A stretch of DNA of 64,000 nt from Polynucleobacter sp. AP-Titi-500A-B4 (GCF_018688095.1 NZ_CP061311.1:62001-126000); one strand, 5' to 3'; shown: positions 1 through 7,792, counted from the first letter of the stretch. Notes: generated by a model from the sequence alone, not told the origin. Numbers and translations: made by a program.

Positions 1-345
1 GGTAGTTCTGTAGCCTTTGGTGACTTTGGATTGAAGGCCGTTGGCCGTGGTCGTTTGACTGCTCGTCAAATCGAGTCAGCACGTCGCGCAATGACCCGTC
101 ACATTAAACGTGGTGGTCGTATCTGGATTCGTATTTTCCCAGATAAGCCAATTTCACAAAAACCTGCTGAAGTACGTATGGGTAATGGTAAAGGTAATCC
201 AGAGTACTACGTAGCTGAAATCCAACCAGGCAAAGTGCTTTACGAGATGGACGGTGTTGATGAGCAATTGGCGCGCGAAGCTTTCAAGCTTGCTGCAGCT
301 AAGTTGCCTTTACAGACCACTTTCGTGATTCGCCACTTAGGTTGA
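1..345 (+). CDS. rplP: 50S ribosomal protein L16 (5' truncated by window edge)
   Basis: The reading frame is open from base 1 and its residues match the L16 core (FGLKAVGRGRLTARQIESAR, then the RIWIRIFPDKP region). About 20 N-terminal residues lie outside the window. L16 sits in the large subunit near the peptidyl-transferase centre and A-site tRNA. It is the third-last gene of the S10 operon; rpmC starts 14 bases downstream. An apparent start at base 31 is an internal TTG leucine codon and should not be used. Confidence 0.97.
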   Translation, partial: GSSVAFGDFGLKAVGRGRLTARQIESARRAMTRHIKRGGRIWIRIFPDKPISQKPAEVRMGNGKGNPEYYVAEIQPGKVLYEMDGVDEQLAREAFKLAAAKLPLQTTFVIRHLG

Positions 346-359
346 TCGGGATAGAGATT

Positions 360-554
360 ATGAAAAATAAAGAATTAGCAGCCAAAGATCTGACTGCCTT
401 GAATGCAGAATTGACAGAGCTCTTAAAGACCAACTTTAAGCTCCGTATGCAAAAGGGTACTCAGCAACTCACTAATACCAGCCAATTGGGTAAGACTAAG
501 CGCGACATCGCTCGTGTAAAGACTTTTATTACCCAAAAGACTGCACAGAAATAA
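360..554 (+). CDS. rpmC: 50S ribosomal protein L29
   Basis: This 64-residue protein has the two-helix L29 pattern: an acidic-basic first helix with LNAELTELL, then KLRMQKGTQQL and a basic C-terminus with TKRDIARVKT. L29 lies at the polypeptide exit tunnel, where trigger factor and SRP dock. The ATG at 360 is preferred over the TTG at 342, because 342 overlaps the end of rplP and adds residues (IGIEI) that L29 lacks. It sits 14 bases after rplP and 12 before rpsQ. Confidence 0.95.
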   Translation: MKNKELAAKDLTALNAELTELLKTNFKLRMQKGTQQLTNTSQLGKTKRDIARVKTFITQKTAQK

Positions 555-566
555 GGAAAAAGGGAT

Positions 567-836
567 ATGACAGAGTTATCTAAACCCTTGCGCCGCACCC
601 TTGTGGGCCGCGTTGTTAGCGACAAAATGCAAAAAACTGTGACGGTCTTAGTTGAGCGTCAAGTGAAGCATCCGGTGATTGGTAAGTACGTTGGCCAATC
701 CAAAAAGTACCACGCTCATGACGAAGCTGGCACATACAAGATGGGTGATACTGTTGAAATTGCTGAATCTAAGCCAATTTCACGCACCAAATCTTGGGTT
801 GTGACCCGTTTGGTTGAGGCTTCAAAGGGTATTTAA
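567..836 (+). CDS. rpsQ: 30S ribosomal protein S17
   Basis: This 89-residue protein carries the S17 signatures: LVGRVVSDKMQKTVTVLVE near the N-terminus, then the GDTVEIAESKPISRTKSWVV motif. S17 is an early-assembly OB-fold protein that binds the 5' domain of 16S rRNA. A purine-rich ribosome-binding site (aaggaaaaaggg) precedes the ATG. It is the last gene of the S10 operon, and a 184-base structured spacer separates it from rplN. Confidence 0.97.
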   Translation: MTELSKPLRRTLVGRVVSDKMQKTVTVLVERQVKHPVIGKYVGQSKKYHAHDEAGTYKMGDTVEIAESKPISRTKSWVVTRLVEASKGI

Positions 837-846
837 GGTATTTTTA

Positions 847-884
847 AGGGATTTTGGCGAAGTTTCTTCCCAAATCCCTGTTTT
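847..884 (+). terminator. Candidate S10 operon terminator or attenuator hairpin
   Basis: An 8-bp perfect stem (AGGGATTT with AAATCCCT, 847-854 and 872-879) extends by two G-C pairs past one bulged T. It is followed by TTTT at 881-884. It stands directly behind rpsQ. The T run is short, so partial termination is more likely than a full stop. Confidence 0.5.
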
Positions 885-896
885 ACGTAGTAGAAT
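867..896 (+). promoter_or_regulatory. Candidate spc operon promoter
   Basis: TTCCCA at 867-872 and TAGAAT at 891-896 are separated by 18 bases, a weak -35 and a good -10. Transcription would start near 902, just at the next hairpin, and give a leader of about 119 bases before rplN. The -35 box overlaps the 3' arm of the terminator-like hairpin. This is a pattern match only. Confidence 0.35.
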
Positions 897-901
897 AGAA
901 G

Positions 902-981
902 GCTTCTCTGGTTTTATTGGAGAAGCAGTGTTTTTCATTAATTCCGGGTTTTAGCTTTCGTTAAAGCCCATAGACGGAACC
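902..981 (+). promoter_or_regulatory. Structured leader upstream of rplN
   Basis: Two inverted repeats follow one another. GCTTCTC (902-908) pairs perfectly with GAGAAGC (920-926). GGGTTTTA (946-953) pairs with TAAAGCCC (962-969) using one G-T pair, and an outer TTCCG/CGGAA pair closes it. No gene fits here. Such folding upstream of a ribosomal-protein operon may be an autoregulatory or mRNA-stability element; the ligand, if any, is unknown. Confidence 0.45.
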
Positions 982-1020
982 AAGACTGTTTGCCTCTGGC
1001 CAATAAGTTGGGGATTAGAA

Positions 1021-1389
1021 ATGATACAAACCGAAAGTAGATTGCAGGTCGCCGATAACACAGGCGCCAGTGAAGTTTTGTGCATCAAGGTATTGGGCGG
1101 CTCTAAGCGTCGTTACGCCAGTATCGGTGATGTCATCAAAGTGACTGTAAAGTCCGCTGCTCCACGTGGCCGTGTAAAAAAAGGTGATATTTATAACGCT
1201 GTTGTTGTTAGAACAGCTAAGGGTGTTCGCCGTCCAGATGGTTCATTGATTAAGTTCGATGCAAACGCTGCGGTATTGCTCAACGCTAAGTTAGAGCCAA
1301 TTGGCACACGTATCTTCGGACCAGTTACACGCGAATTGCGTACTGAGAAGTTCATGAAGATCGTTTCTCTCGCCCCCGAAGTTATTTAA
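1021..1389 (+). CDS. rplN: 50S ribosomal protein L14
   Basis: This 122-residue protein begins MIQTESRLQVADNTGA, the diagnostic L14 start, and contains VKKGDIYNAVVVRTAKGVRRPDGS. L14 is a beta-barrel protein on the subunit interface; it contacts L19 and 16S rRNA in the 70S ribosome and is the target of the RsfS silencing factor. It is the first gene of the spc operon, behind the structured leader. rplX follows after 9 bases. Confidence 0.98.
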   Translation: MIQTESRLQVADNTGASEVLCIKVLGGSKRRYASIGDVIKVTVKSAAPRGRVKKGDIYNAVVVRTAKGVRRPDGSLIKFDANAAVLLNAKLEPIGTRIFGPVTRELRTEKFMKIVSLAPEVI

Positions 1390-1398
1390 GAGGCTGAT

Positions 1399-1707
1399 AT
1401 GAAAAAGATTCGTAAAGGTGATTCCGTAGTTCTCTTGACTGGCCGCGATAAAGGCAAGCAAGGAACTGTTACAGCCGTTCTCGAGAACAAATTAGTGATC
1501 GAAGGCGTAAACATTTATAAAAAGAGCGTTAAGCCAAATCCAGCTGCCGGTGTTACTGGCGGCATGATTGACAAGACGATGCCTGTTCACATTTCTAATG
1601 TGGCTGTGGTTGACGGTAACGGCAAACCATCACGTGTTGGTATCAAACTCGTTGACGGTAAAAAGCAACGTTTCCTCAAAACCACTGGCGCGACATTAAG
1701 CGCATAA
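1399..1707 (+). CDS. rplX: 50S ribosomal protein L24
   Basis: This 102-residue protein has the N-terminal KOW motif (KIRKGDSVVLLTGRDKGKQG, about residues 2-21), which binds 23S rRNA and nucleates large-subunit assembly. It lies between rplN and rplE in standard spc order. Its ribosome-binding site (agaggctg) overlaps the rplN stop region. In E. coli the S8 repressor site lies around the following spacer; I did not verify that structure here. Confidence 0.97.
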   Translation: MKKIRKGDSVVLLTGRDKGKQGTVTAVLENKLVIEGVNIYKKSVKPNPAAGVTGGMIDKTMPVHISNVAVVDGNGKPSRVGIKLVDGKKQRFLKTTGATLSA

Positions 1708-1723
1708 GGGGCACGGAGAAATT

Positions 1724-2266
1724 ATGAGCACACGTTTTCAAGAACACTATCAAGCTAAAGTTGTTGCTGATTTGATTGCCAAGTTTGGCTACAAGTCTGT
1801 AATGGAAGTTCCACGCATTACCAAGGTAACTCTGAATATGGGCCTGGGCGATGCAGTGAACGACAAGAAAATTATCGAAAATGCAGTTGGAGATTTAACT
1901 AAGGTTGCAGGCCAAAAGCCAGTTGTAACTAAAGCGAAAAAAGCGATTGCAGGTTTCAAAATTCGTCAAGGCTACCCAATCGGTGCCATGGTGACATTGC
2001 GTGGTCAACGCATGTACGAATTCTTGGATCGTTTCGTTACTGTTGCATTGCCACGCGTACGTGACTTCCGTGGTATCTCCGGTAAAGCATTTGACGGCCG
2101 TGGTAACTACAACATCGGCGTTAAAGAGCAGATCATTTTCCCTGAAATCGAATACGACAAGATTGATGCCCTCCGTGGTCTCAATATCAGTATTACGACG
2201 ACTGCTAAAACCGACGAAGAAGCAAAAGCTTTGTTGGCAGCATTCAAATTCCCTTTCCGCAATTAA
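1724..2266 (+). CDS. rplE: 50S ribosomal protein L5
   Basis: This 180-residue protein matches L5 throughout: KVTLNMGLGDAVNDKK, the KPVVTKAKKAIAGFKIRQG segment, and the C-terminal GLNISITTTAKTDEEAKALL. L5 binds 5S rRNA and forms the central protuberance that contacts P-site tRNA and S13. The ATG is preceded by acggaga. It sits between rplX and rpsN in the normal order. Confidence 0.98.
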   Translation: MSTRFQEHYQAKVVADLIAKFGYKSVMEVPRITKVTLNMGLGDAVNDKKIIENAVGDLTKVAGQKPVVTKAKKAIAGFKIRQGYPIGAMVTLRGQRMYEFLDRFVTVALPRVRDFRGISGKAFDGRGNYNIGVKEQIIFPEIEYDKIDALRGLNISITTTAKTDEEAKALLAAFKFPFRN

Positions 2267-2275
2267 GAGGCTAAC

Positions 2276-2581
2276 GTGGCAAAACTATCCCTGATTGAGC
2301 GCGAGAATAAGCGCGCAAAAACTGTAGAGAAGTACGCTGTAAAGCGTGCCGAACTCAAAGCGATCATTGCTGATCAATCACGCAGCGATGAAGAGCGCTA
2401 TGAAGCTCGCTTGAAACTACAGGCACTTCCACGTAACGCAAGCCCGATTCGTCAAAGAAATCGTTGTTCATTAACCGGTCGCCCACGTGGCACATTCCGT
2501 AAATTCGGTTTGGCTCGTAGCAAGATTCGTGAAATCGCCTTCCGTGGCGAAATCCCCGGTTTAACCAAGGCCAGCTGGTAA
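2276..2581 (+). CDS. rpsN: 30S ribosomal protein S14
   Basis: The protein is 101 residues and starts at a GTG at 2276, with an AGAGG ribosome-binding site just upstream. It is the long, zinc-free form of S14: the C-terminal half (RNRCSLTGRPRGTFRKFGL) has no CXXC pairs. S14 binds the head of the 30S subunit. rplE ends 9 bases before and rpsH begins 24 bases after. Confidence 0.97.
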   Translation: MAKLSLIERENKRAKTVEKYAVKRAELKAIIADQSRSDEERYEARLKLQALPRNASPIRQRNRCSLTGRPRGTFRKFGLARSKIREIAFRGEIPGLTKASW

Positions 2582-2605
2582 GCGGCGAAAGAATTAGGAG
2601 AACTC

Positions 2606-3001
2606 ATGAGTATCAGCGATCCAATCGCCGACATGTTGACCCGGATCCGCAATGCGCAAGCAGTGCAGAAGCCGCTAGTCACAATGCCGTCGTCAAAAGT
2701 TAAAGTAGCTATTGCAAAAGTTTTGCAAGATGAAGGCTATATCGAAAGTTTTGAAATCAAAGGTGAAGCAGCTAAGCCAGTGCTCCACATTGATCTTAAA
2801 TACTATGCAGGCCGTCCTGTTATCGAGCGTATCGACCGTGTTTCTACACCAAGTTTACGTATCTATAAAGGCCGTCATGACATTCCAGAGGTAATGAATG
2901 GCTTGGGCATTGCAATTATTTCAACCCCTCAAGGCGTAATGACAGACCGTAAAGCACGTGCAACAGGCGTGGGCGGCGAAGTTATTTGCTACGTAGCTTA
3001 A
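2606..3001 (+). CDS. rpsH: 30S ribosomal protein S8
   Basis: This 131-residue protein starts MSISDPIADMLTRIRNAQ and ends with the S8 C-terminal block TDRKARATGVGGEVICYVA. S8 binds the central domain of 16S rRNA. In E. coli it also represses spc operon translation by binding its mRNA, and that may apply here. A strong AGGAG precedes the ATG. Confidence 0.98.
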   Translation: MSISDPIADMLTRIRNAQAVQKPLVTMPSSKVKVAIAKVLQDEGYIESFEIKGEAAKPVLHIDLKYYAGRPVIERIDRVSTPSLRIYKGRHDIPEVMNGLGIAIISTPQGVMTDRKARATGVGGEVICYVA

Positions 3002-3011
3002 GGAGCGAAAT

Positions 3012-3545
3012 ATGTCCCGCGTAGGTAAATCACCAATTACAGTTCCTAAGGGCGCTGAAATCAGCATCAACGGTGCAAACATTACTGTCAAAGGTCCACT
3101 GGGCACATTGACACATAACTTGCACCCGACAGTTGGTTTGAAACAAGAAGATGGCGTGTTGACAGTGGTTGTAAACAGCGACTCACCAGAAGCTGGTGCA
3201 CAGTCAGGTACAGCGCGTGCTTTGGTTAACAACATGGTTGTTGGCGTAACTTCAGGCTTTGAGCGCAAGCTCAGCTTGGTAGGCGTTGGTTACCGTGCTC
3301 AAGCCCAAGGCGAAACATTGAAGTTGCAACTCGGTTTCTCACACGACATTATTTACAACCTTCCTAAGGGCGTAAAAGCTGAGACTCCATCGCAAACAGA
3401 AATCATTATTAAAGGCTCCAACAAGCAGCAAGTTGGCCAGGTCGCAGCTGAAGTTCGCGCATACCGTTCACCAGAGCCATACAAAGGCAAGGGTGTTCGC
3501 TACGTGGATGAGGTTGTGCATCTGAAAGAAACCAAGAAGAAGTAA
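3012..3545 (+). CDS. rplF: 50S ribosomal protein L6
   Basis: This 177-residue protein has two tandem L6 domains (about 1-82 and 83-177). The family signature PEPYKGKGVRYVDE is near the C-terminus. L6 sits near the sarcin-ricin loop and the factor-binding site of the 50S subunit. It follows rpsH after 10 bases with an AGGAG site (taaggagc). Confidence 0.98.
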   Translation: MSRVGKSPITVPKGAEISINGANITVKGPLGTLTHNLHPTVGLKQEDGVLTVVVNSDSPEAGAQSGTARALVNNMVVGVTSGFERKLSLVGVGYRAQAQGETLKLQLGFSHDIIYNLPKGVKAETPSQTEIIIKGSNKQQVGQVAAEVRAYRSPEPYKGKGVRYVDEVVHLKETKKK

Positions 3546-3558
3546 GCGAGATTAGAAA

Positions 3559-3912
3559 ATGAATAAAGACGAATCCAGACAAAGACGTGCTCGGCAGACT
3601 CGTATTCGCATTGCCGAAGCAATGGCAAATCGCTTAACAGTTATCCGTAGCAATTCACATATTTCTGCACAGGTATATAGCCCATGCGGAACCAAAGTTG
3701 TAGCAGCTGCTTCAACAATGGAAAAAGATTTGCGCCAAGCGATCAAAAACGGCGGCAACGCTGATGCGGCAAAACAAATCGGCAAGTTAGTTGCTGAGCG
3801 TGCTGTTAAGGCAGGCGTTGTTGATGTTGCTTTTGATCGTTCCGGTCATCGTTACCACGGCCGTATTAAGGCCTTAGCTGAAGCTGCGCGTGAAGCCGGC
3901 CTGAAGTTCTAA
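3559..3912 (+). CDS. rplR: 50S ribosomal protein L18
   Basis: This 117-residue protein has a basic N-terminus (SRQRRARQTRIRIAE) and the L18 core ending in VAFDRSGHRYHGRIKALAEAAREAGLKF. L18 binds 5S rRNA together with L5 and L25. Only a weak purine site precedes the ATG, which suggests translational coupling to rplF, ending 13 bases upstream. Confidence 0.98.
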   Translation: MNKDESRQRRARQTRIRIAEAMANRLTVIRSNSHISAQVYSPCGTKVVAAASTMEKDLRQAIKNGGNADAAKQIGKLVAERAVKAGVVDVAFDRSGHRYHGRIKALAEAAREAGLKF

Positions 3913-3930
3913 TAGGGTTTAGGAAAAAAC

Positions 3931-4449
3931 ATGGCAAAAATGCAAACTAAGATGCAAAACGAAGAGCGTGATGATGGTCTTCGCGAGAAGATGATTGCTG
4001 TTAATCGTGTAACTAAAGTGGTTAAGGGTGGTCGTATTCTCGGCTTCGCTGCACTCACTGTAGTTGGCGATGGCGATGGCCGCATCGGCATGGGTAAAGG
4101 CAAATCAAAAGAAGTTCCAGTTGCTGTTCAAAAGGCAATGGACGAAGCTCGTCGCAAGATGATCAAAGTGACTTTACGTAAAGGTACTTTGCAGCACACC
4201 GTTACTGGTCAACATGGCGCGTCACGCGTTTTGATTTCTCCAGCTAAAGACGGTACTGGAATTATTGCTGGTGGTCCAATGCGCGCAATTTTTGACGTAA
4301 TGGGTGTAACCAATGTGGTTGCTAAGTCACTCGGTTCTACAAACCCGTACAACTTGGTTCGCGCAACGATTGATGGTTTGAACAAGATGAGTACTCCTGC
4401 TGAGATTGCTGCTAAGCGCGGTAAGTCAGTTGAAGAGATTCTCGGCTAA
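3931..4449 (+). CDS. rpsE: 30S ribosomal protein S5
   Basis: This 172-residue protein contains the dsRNA-binding-like N-terminal domain (about 17-82) with GGRILGFAALTVVGDGDGRIG and the S5 C-terminal domain (VMGVTNVVAKSLGSTNPYN). S5 lines the mRNA entry tunnel and affects decoding accuracy. It follows rplR after 18 bases with a taggaa site. Confidence 0.98.
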   Translation: MAKMQTKMQNEERDDGLREKMIAVNRVTKVVKGGRILGFAALTVVGDGDGRIGMGKGKSKEVPVAVQKAMDEARRKMIKVTLRKGTLQHTVTGQHGASRVLISPAKDGTGIIAGGPMRAIFDVMGVTNVVAKSLGSTNPYNLVRATIDGLNKMSTPAEIAAKRGKSVEEILG

Positions 4450-4473
4450 GACCAAAAGATTAGGAATCTACAA

Positions 4474-4662
4474 ATGACAAAATCAAACTCCAAAGTCAAA
4501 CTGCAATTAGTGCGCAGCTTGATCGGTACACGCGAAAGCCACCGTGCAACTGTACGCGGCTTAGGCCTTGGTCGTATCAATTCAGTTTCTGAATTGGAAG
4601 ACACTCCAGCTGTTCGCGGCATGATTAATAAAGTTTCTTATCTAGTTAAAGTCATTGGCTAA
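4474..4662 (+). CDS. rpmD: 50S ribosomal protein L30
   Basis: This 62-residue small-subunit-order gene matches L30: KLQLVRSLIGTRESHRATVR, then the LGLGRINSVSELEDTPAVRG block and the MINKVSYLVKV end. L30 binds 23S rRNA domain II. It lies in its normal place between rpsE and rplO, with a taggaat site before the ATG. Confidence 0.97.
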   Translation: MTKSNSKVKLQLVRSLIGTRESHRATVRGLGLGRINSVSELEDTPAVRGMINKVSYLVKVIG

Positions 4663-4689
4663 TAACTAGCAAGTAAATAGGCGAATAAT

Positions 4690-5130
4690 ATGCAACTCAA
4701 TACAATCAAACCCGCAGAGGGCTCCAAGAAAAACCGTCGTCGCGTAGGTCGTGGCATTGGTTCTGGTCTTGGTAAAACTGCAGGCCGCGGTCACAAAGGT
4801 CAAAAATCTCGTTCCGGTGGATTCCACAAAGTTGGATTCGAAGGCGGTCAGATGCCTATGTATCGTCGTTTGCCAAAACGCGGTTTCGTGTCTTTGACAC
4901 GTCGTCACGTTGGTCAAATTACTTTGAACGACTTAGCAAAAATCAACTTGCCAGAAGTGGACTTGTTGGTATTGAAGGCTCACGGTTTTGCTGGTGAGCA
5001 AATCAATGCAGTTAAGGTTATCAAGACTGGTGAACTCAAGATTGCTGTAACCCTCAAGGGTATTACAGCAACTGCCGGCGCTAAAGCAGCTATTGAAGCA
5101 GCTGGCGGCAAACTAGTTGATTTGGCTTAA
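4690..5130 (+). CDS. rplO: 50S ribosomal protein L15
   Basis: This 146-residue protein has the glycine- and arginine-rich extended N-terminus of L15 (KKNRRRVGRGIGSGLGKTAG, about 13-32) that threads into 23S rRNA, and a globular C-terminal domain ending AAIEAAGGKLVDLA. It is needed late in 50S assembly. secY begins 18 bases downstream. Confidence 0.98.
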   Translation: MQLNTIKPAEGSKKNRRRVGRGIGSGLGKTAGRGHKGQKSRSGGFHKVGFEGGQMPMYRRLPKRGFVSLTRRHVGQITLNDLAKINLPEVDLLVLKAHGFAGEQINAVKVIKTGELKIAVTLKGITATAGAKAAIEAAGGKLVDLA

Positions 5131-5148
5131 TAGGTCTTTTCAGTAGAT

Positions 5149-6486
5149 ATGGCATTAGCACCTACCAATAACGCAAATACTGCATCAGCAGGAGGCAAGT
5201 TCGGCGAATTACGTCAGCGCTTGGTCTTCCTGGTGTTGGCTTTGCTCGTGTTCCGTTTGGGTGCTCATATACCTGTTCCAGGCATTGATCCAGACCAATT
5301 GGCACAGTTATTTGCTGGTCAAAAAGACGGCATCTTGGGAATGTTTAACTTGTTCTCTGGTGGCGCTTTATCTCGCTTTACAGTCTTTGCTTTGGGAATC
5401 ATGCCTTACATTTCTGCATCGATCATCATGCAGCTAATGACTATTGTTGTCCCTTCATTGGAATCTTTGAAAAAAGAAGGCCAAGCTGGTCAGCGCAAGA
5501 TTACTCAGTACACCCGTTACGGCACTGTACTTTTGGCGACCTTCCAGGCAATGGGTATTTCCGTTGCTTTGCAAGCTCAACCTGGCTTGGTTATTAACCC
5601 AGGTCTGATGTTTGAACTCAATACGGTTGTGACTTTAGTAACCGGAACGATGTTCTTGATGTGGCTTGGCGAGCAAATTACTGAGCGTGGCCTAGGCAAC
5701 GGTATTTCGATCATTATTTTTGGCGGTATTGTTTCTGGCTTGCCAAATGCTTTAGCTAGCTTATTAGAGTTGGTGCGTACTGGCTCAATGAATATTATTT
5801 CTGCATTGCTGATCGTTGTGATTTGCGTGGCAGTAACTTATTTTGTGGTATTTGTAGAGCGCGGCCAGCGTCGTATTTTGGTGAACTACGCTAAGCGTCA
5901 AGTTGGCAACAAGATCTACGGCGGCCAATCTTCTTACTTCCCATTGAAGTTAAATATGGCAGGTGTTATTCCTCCAATCTTTGCTTCTTCGATTATTTTG
6001 TTCCCTGCAACCATTGCTGGCTGGTTCACATCCGGCGAGCCAACCAATATGTTCAGCAGAATCATTAAGGACTTGGCAGCGACTTTGGCTCCAGGTCAAC
6101 CCGTGTACACCATCCTGTACGCAGCTGCAATTATTTTCTTCTGCTTCTTTTATACCGCCTTGGTATTTAATAGCCGCGACACTGCTGAGAATTTGAAGAA
6201 AAGCGGTGCCTTTGTTCCTGGCATTCGTCCGGGCGACCAAACAGCGCGTTATATCGACAAGATCTTGGTGCGCTTAACTTTGGCTGGTGCGATTTATATG
6301 GTTTTGGTTTGTTTATTACCAGAATTTTTAGTGTTGAAGTACAACGTGCCTTTCTATTTTGGTGGTACTTCATTGTTGATTATTGTTGTCGTTGCAATGG
6401 ATTTCATGGCTCAAGTTCAGTCATTTGTGATGCAACAGCAATACGGCTCTTTGATGAAAAAAGCCAACTTTAAGATGGGCGCTTAA
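5149..6486 (+). CDS. secY: Protein translocase subunit SecY
   Basis: This 445-residue integral membrane protein forms the SecYEG channel for secretion and membrane insertion. Seen in the sequence: ten predicted hydrophobic segments, the plug-region motif GIMPYISASIIMQL near residue 85, the cytosolic loop EGQAGQRKITQYTRYGT, and the conserved VVFVERGQRRILVNYAKRQ and FIPGIRPGDQT-like (FVPGIRPGDQTARYI) loops that contact SecA and ribosomes. Position between rplO and infA is standard for the group. The start has no strong Shine-Dalgarno site, so coupling to rplO is likely. Confidence 0.98.
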   Translation: MALAPTNNANTASAGGKFGELRQRLVFLVLALLVFRLGAHIPVPGIDPDQLAQLFAGQKDGILGMFNLFSGGALSRFTVFALGIMPYISASIIMQLMTIVVPSLESLKKEGQAGQRKITQYTRYGTVLLATFQAMGISVALQAQPGLVINPGLMFELNTVVTLVTGTMFLMWLGEQITERGLGNGISIIIFGGIVSGLPNALASLLELVRTGSMNIISALLIVVICVAVTYFVVFVERGQRRILVNYAKRQVGNKIYGGQSSYFPLKLNMAGVIPPIFASSIILFPATIAGWFTSGEPTNMFSRIIKDLAATLAPGQPVYTILYAAAIIFFCFFYTALVFNSRDTAENLKKSGAFVPGIRPGDQTARYIDKILVRLTLAGAIYMVLVCLLPEFLVLKYNVPFYFGGTSLLIIVVVAMDFMAQVQSFVMQQQYGSLMKKANFKMGA

Positions 6487-6490
6487 CTGA

Positions 6491-6709
6491 ATGTCTAAAG
6501 ACGATGTAATTCAGATGGCGGGAGAAGTTGTAGAGAATTTGCCGAACGCGATGTTTCGCGTGAAGCTGGAAAACGGACATGTGGTTCTAGGGCACATTTC
6601 CGGAAAGATGCGGATGCATTACATCCGTATTTTGCCGGGAGATAAGGTGACGGTGGAGATGACTCCTTACGACCTGACGCGCGCCAGAATCATTTTCCGC
6701 GCGAAGTAA
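6491..6709 (+). CDS. infA: Translation initiation factor IF-1
   Basis: This 72-residue S1/OB-fold protein matches IF-1 end to end: MSKDDVIQMAGEVVENLPNA, then GKMRMHYIRILPGDKV and the C-terminal YDLTRARIIFRAK. IF-1 occupies the 30S A site during initiation. It begins 4 bases after secY, so the two are probably translated together. Its codon use is more GC-rich (many cg-containing codons) than that of neighbouring ribosomal genes, a mild oddity. Confidence 0.97.
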   Translation: MSKDDVIQMAGEVVENLPNAMFRVKLENGHVVLGHISGKMRMHYIRILPGDKVTVEMTPYDLTRARIIFRAK

Positions 6710-6743
6710 AGATTAAGTAGTACCTATTTTTAAGAGGTGAGTT

Positions 6744-6860
6744 ATGAAAGTTTTAGCATCCGTTAAGTGTATTTGCAGAAATTGCAAGATCATTAAGCGC
6801 AAACGCGTTGTGCGCGTGATCTGTTCTTCAGACGCACGTCATAAGCAGCGTCAAGGCTGA
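6744..6860 (+). CDS. rpmJ: 50S ribosomal protein L36
   Basis: This 38-residue reading frame is short but unmistakable: a basic protein with Cys11, Cys14, Cys27 and His33, the CCCH zinc ligands of the zinc-containing L36 type, and the ending ARHKQRQG. Cys9 is an extra cysteine before the first ligand. An AGAGG site lies just before the ATG. It ends the spc operon, 34 bases after infA and 24 before rpsM. Confidence 0.96.
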   Translation: MKVLASVKCICRNCKIIKRKRVVRVICSSDARHKQRQG

Positions 6861-6884
6861 TCTGGTTAATTAAGAGGAAATCTC

Positions 6885-7250
6885 ATGGCACGTATCGCTG
6901 GGGTAAACATCCCAAATCATCAACATACTGTTATCGGTTTAACAGCAATTTTTGGCATTGGCACAACTCGTGCTCACAAAATTTGCCAGACCACAGGTGT
7001 TGCAATCGACAAAAAAGTTAAAGATCTTACCGACGCTGACTTGGAAAAGTTGCGTGATGAAGTAGGTAAGTTCATCACCGAAGGTGACCTTCGTCGTGAA
7101 GTAACTATGAGCATCAAGCGTTTGATGGACTTAGGTTGCTACCGTGGTGTGCGTCATCGTAAGGGCTTGCCTGTACGTGGTCAACGTACCAAGACCAATG
7201 CGCGTACCCGTAAGGGCCCACGTAAGTCCGGCATCGCACTGAAGAAATAA
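6885..7250 (+). CDS. rpsM: 30S ribosomal protein S13
   Basis: This 121-residue protein starts MARIAGVNIPNHQHTVIGLT with the helix-two-turn-helix region after it, and ends with the basic tail RGQRTKTNARTRKGPRKSG that reaches the P-site tRNA. S13 forms intersubunit bridges with L5 and 23S rRNA. It is the first gene of the alpha operon; AGAGG precedes the ATG. Confidence 0.98.
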   Translation: MARIAGVNIPNHQHTVIGLTAIFGIGTTRAHKICQTTGVAIDKKVKDLTDADLEKLRDEVGKFITEGDLRREVTMSIKRLMDLGCYRGVRHRKGLPVRGQRTKTNARTRKGPRKSGIALKK

Positions 7251-7268
7251 TCAAGAAAGTTTATTGAC

Positions 7269-7676
7269 ATGGCAAAACAACAATCCGCTTCCGCCGCTTC
7301 ACAGCGCGCTCGTAAGAAGGTTAAAAAGAACGTTGCTGACGGTATCGCACACGTTCACGCTTCTTTTAACAACACCATCATTACGATCACTGATCGTCAA
7401 GGAAATGCGCTTTCATGGGCAACTTCTGGCGGCCAAGGCTTCAAAGGCTCACGTAAATCAACACCTTTTGCTGCTCAGGTAGCTGCAGAAGTTGCTGGTA
7501 AGACAGCCATTGAATGCGGTATTAAGAACTTGGAAGTTCAGATCAAAGGCCCAGGCCCAGGTCGTGAATCAGCAGTTCGTGCATTGAACTCATTGGGCAT
7601 CAAGATCACTGAGATTCAAGACGTAACTCCAGTTCCACACAATGGTTGCCGTCCTCCTAAGCGTCGTCGTATCTAA
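7269..7676 (+). CDS. rpsK: 30S ribosomal protein S11
   Basis: This 135-residue protein has the S11 core (HVHASFNNTIITITDRQGNA, GGQGFKGSRKSTPFAAQ) and the conserved C-terminus VTPVPHNGCRPPKRRRI. S11 lies in the platform of the 30S subunit by the Shine-Dalgarno helix. It follows rpsM after 18 bases. A 116-base structured spacer separates it from rpsD. Confidence 0.98.
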   Translation: MAKQQSASAASQRARKKVKKNVADGIAHVHASFNNTIITITDRQGNALSWATSGGQGFKGSRKSTPFAAQVAAEVAGKTAIECGIKNLEVQIKGPGPGRESAVRALNSLGIKITEIQDVTPVPHNGCRPPKRRRI

Positions 7677-7726
7677 GCTAGGAAGTTGGTAGTACAAGTT
7701 TTAGTAGTTTTTTATTAAAGCCCACT

Positions 7727-7775
7727 GTTCACCTGATTTAAAGGGTGAACTCACCGCCGGTCGTAAGACTGCGGT
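7727..7775 (+). promoter_or_regulatory. Two-hairpin leader upstream of rpsD
   Basis: GTTCACC (7727-7733) pairs perfectly with GGTGAAC (7744-7750). ACCGC (7753-7757) pairs with GCGGT (7771-7775), and inside it GTC/GAC closes a GTAA loop at 7763-7766, a GNRA-type tetraloop. The second hairpin ends a few bases before the rpsD ribosome-binding site. S4 represses alpha-operon translation in E. coli from a different site, so a similar role here is only inferred. Confidence 0.5.
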
Positions 7776-7792
7776 AAAGAAAGGAAAGCATC

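Noticed and set aside
6491..6709. infA as a horizontally acquired gene because of its higher GC codons
   Set aside because: The gene is in its usual place and short; the base-composition shift is small and its protein is normal.
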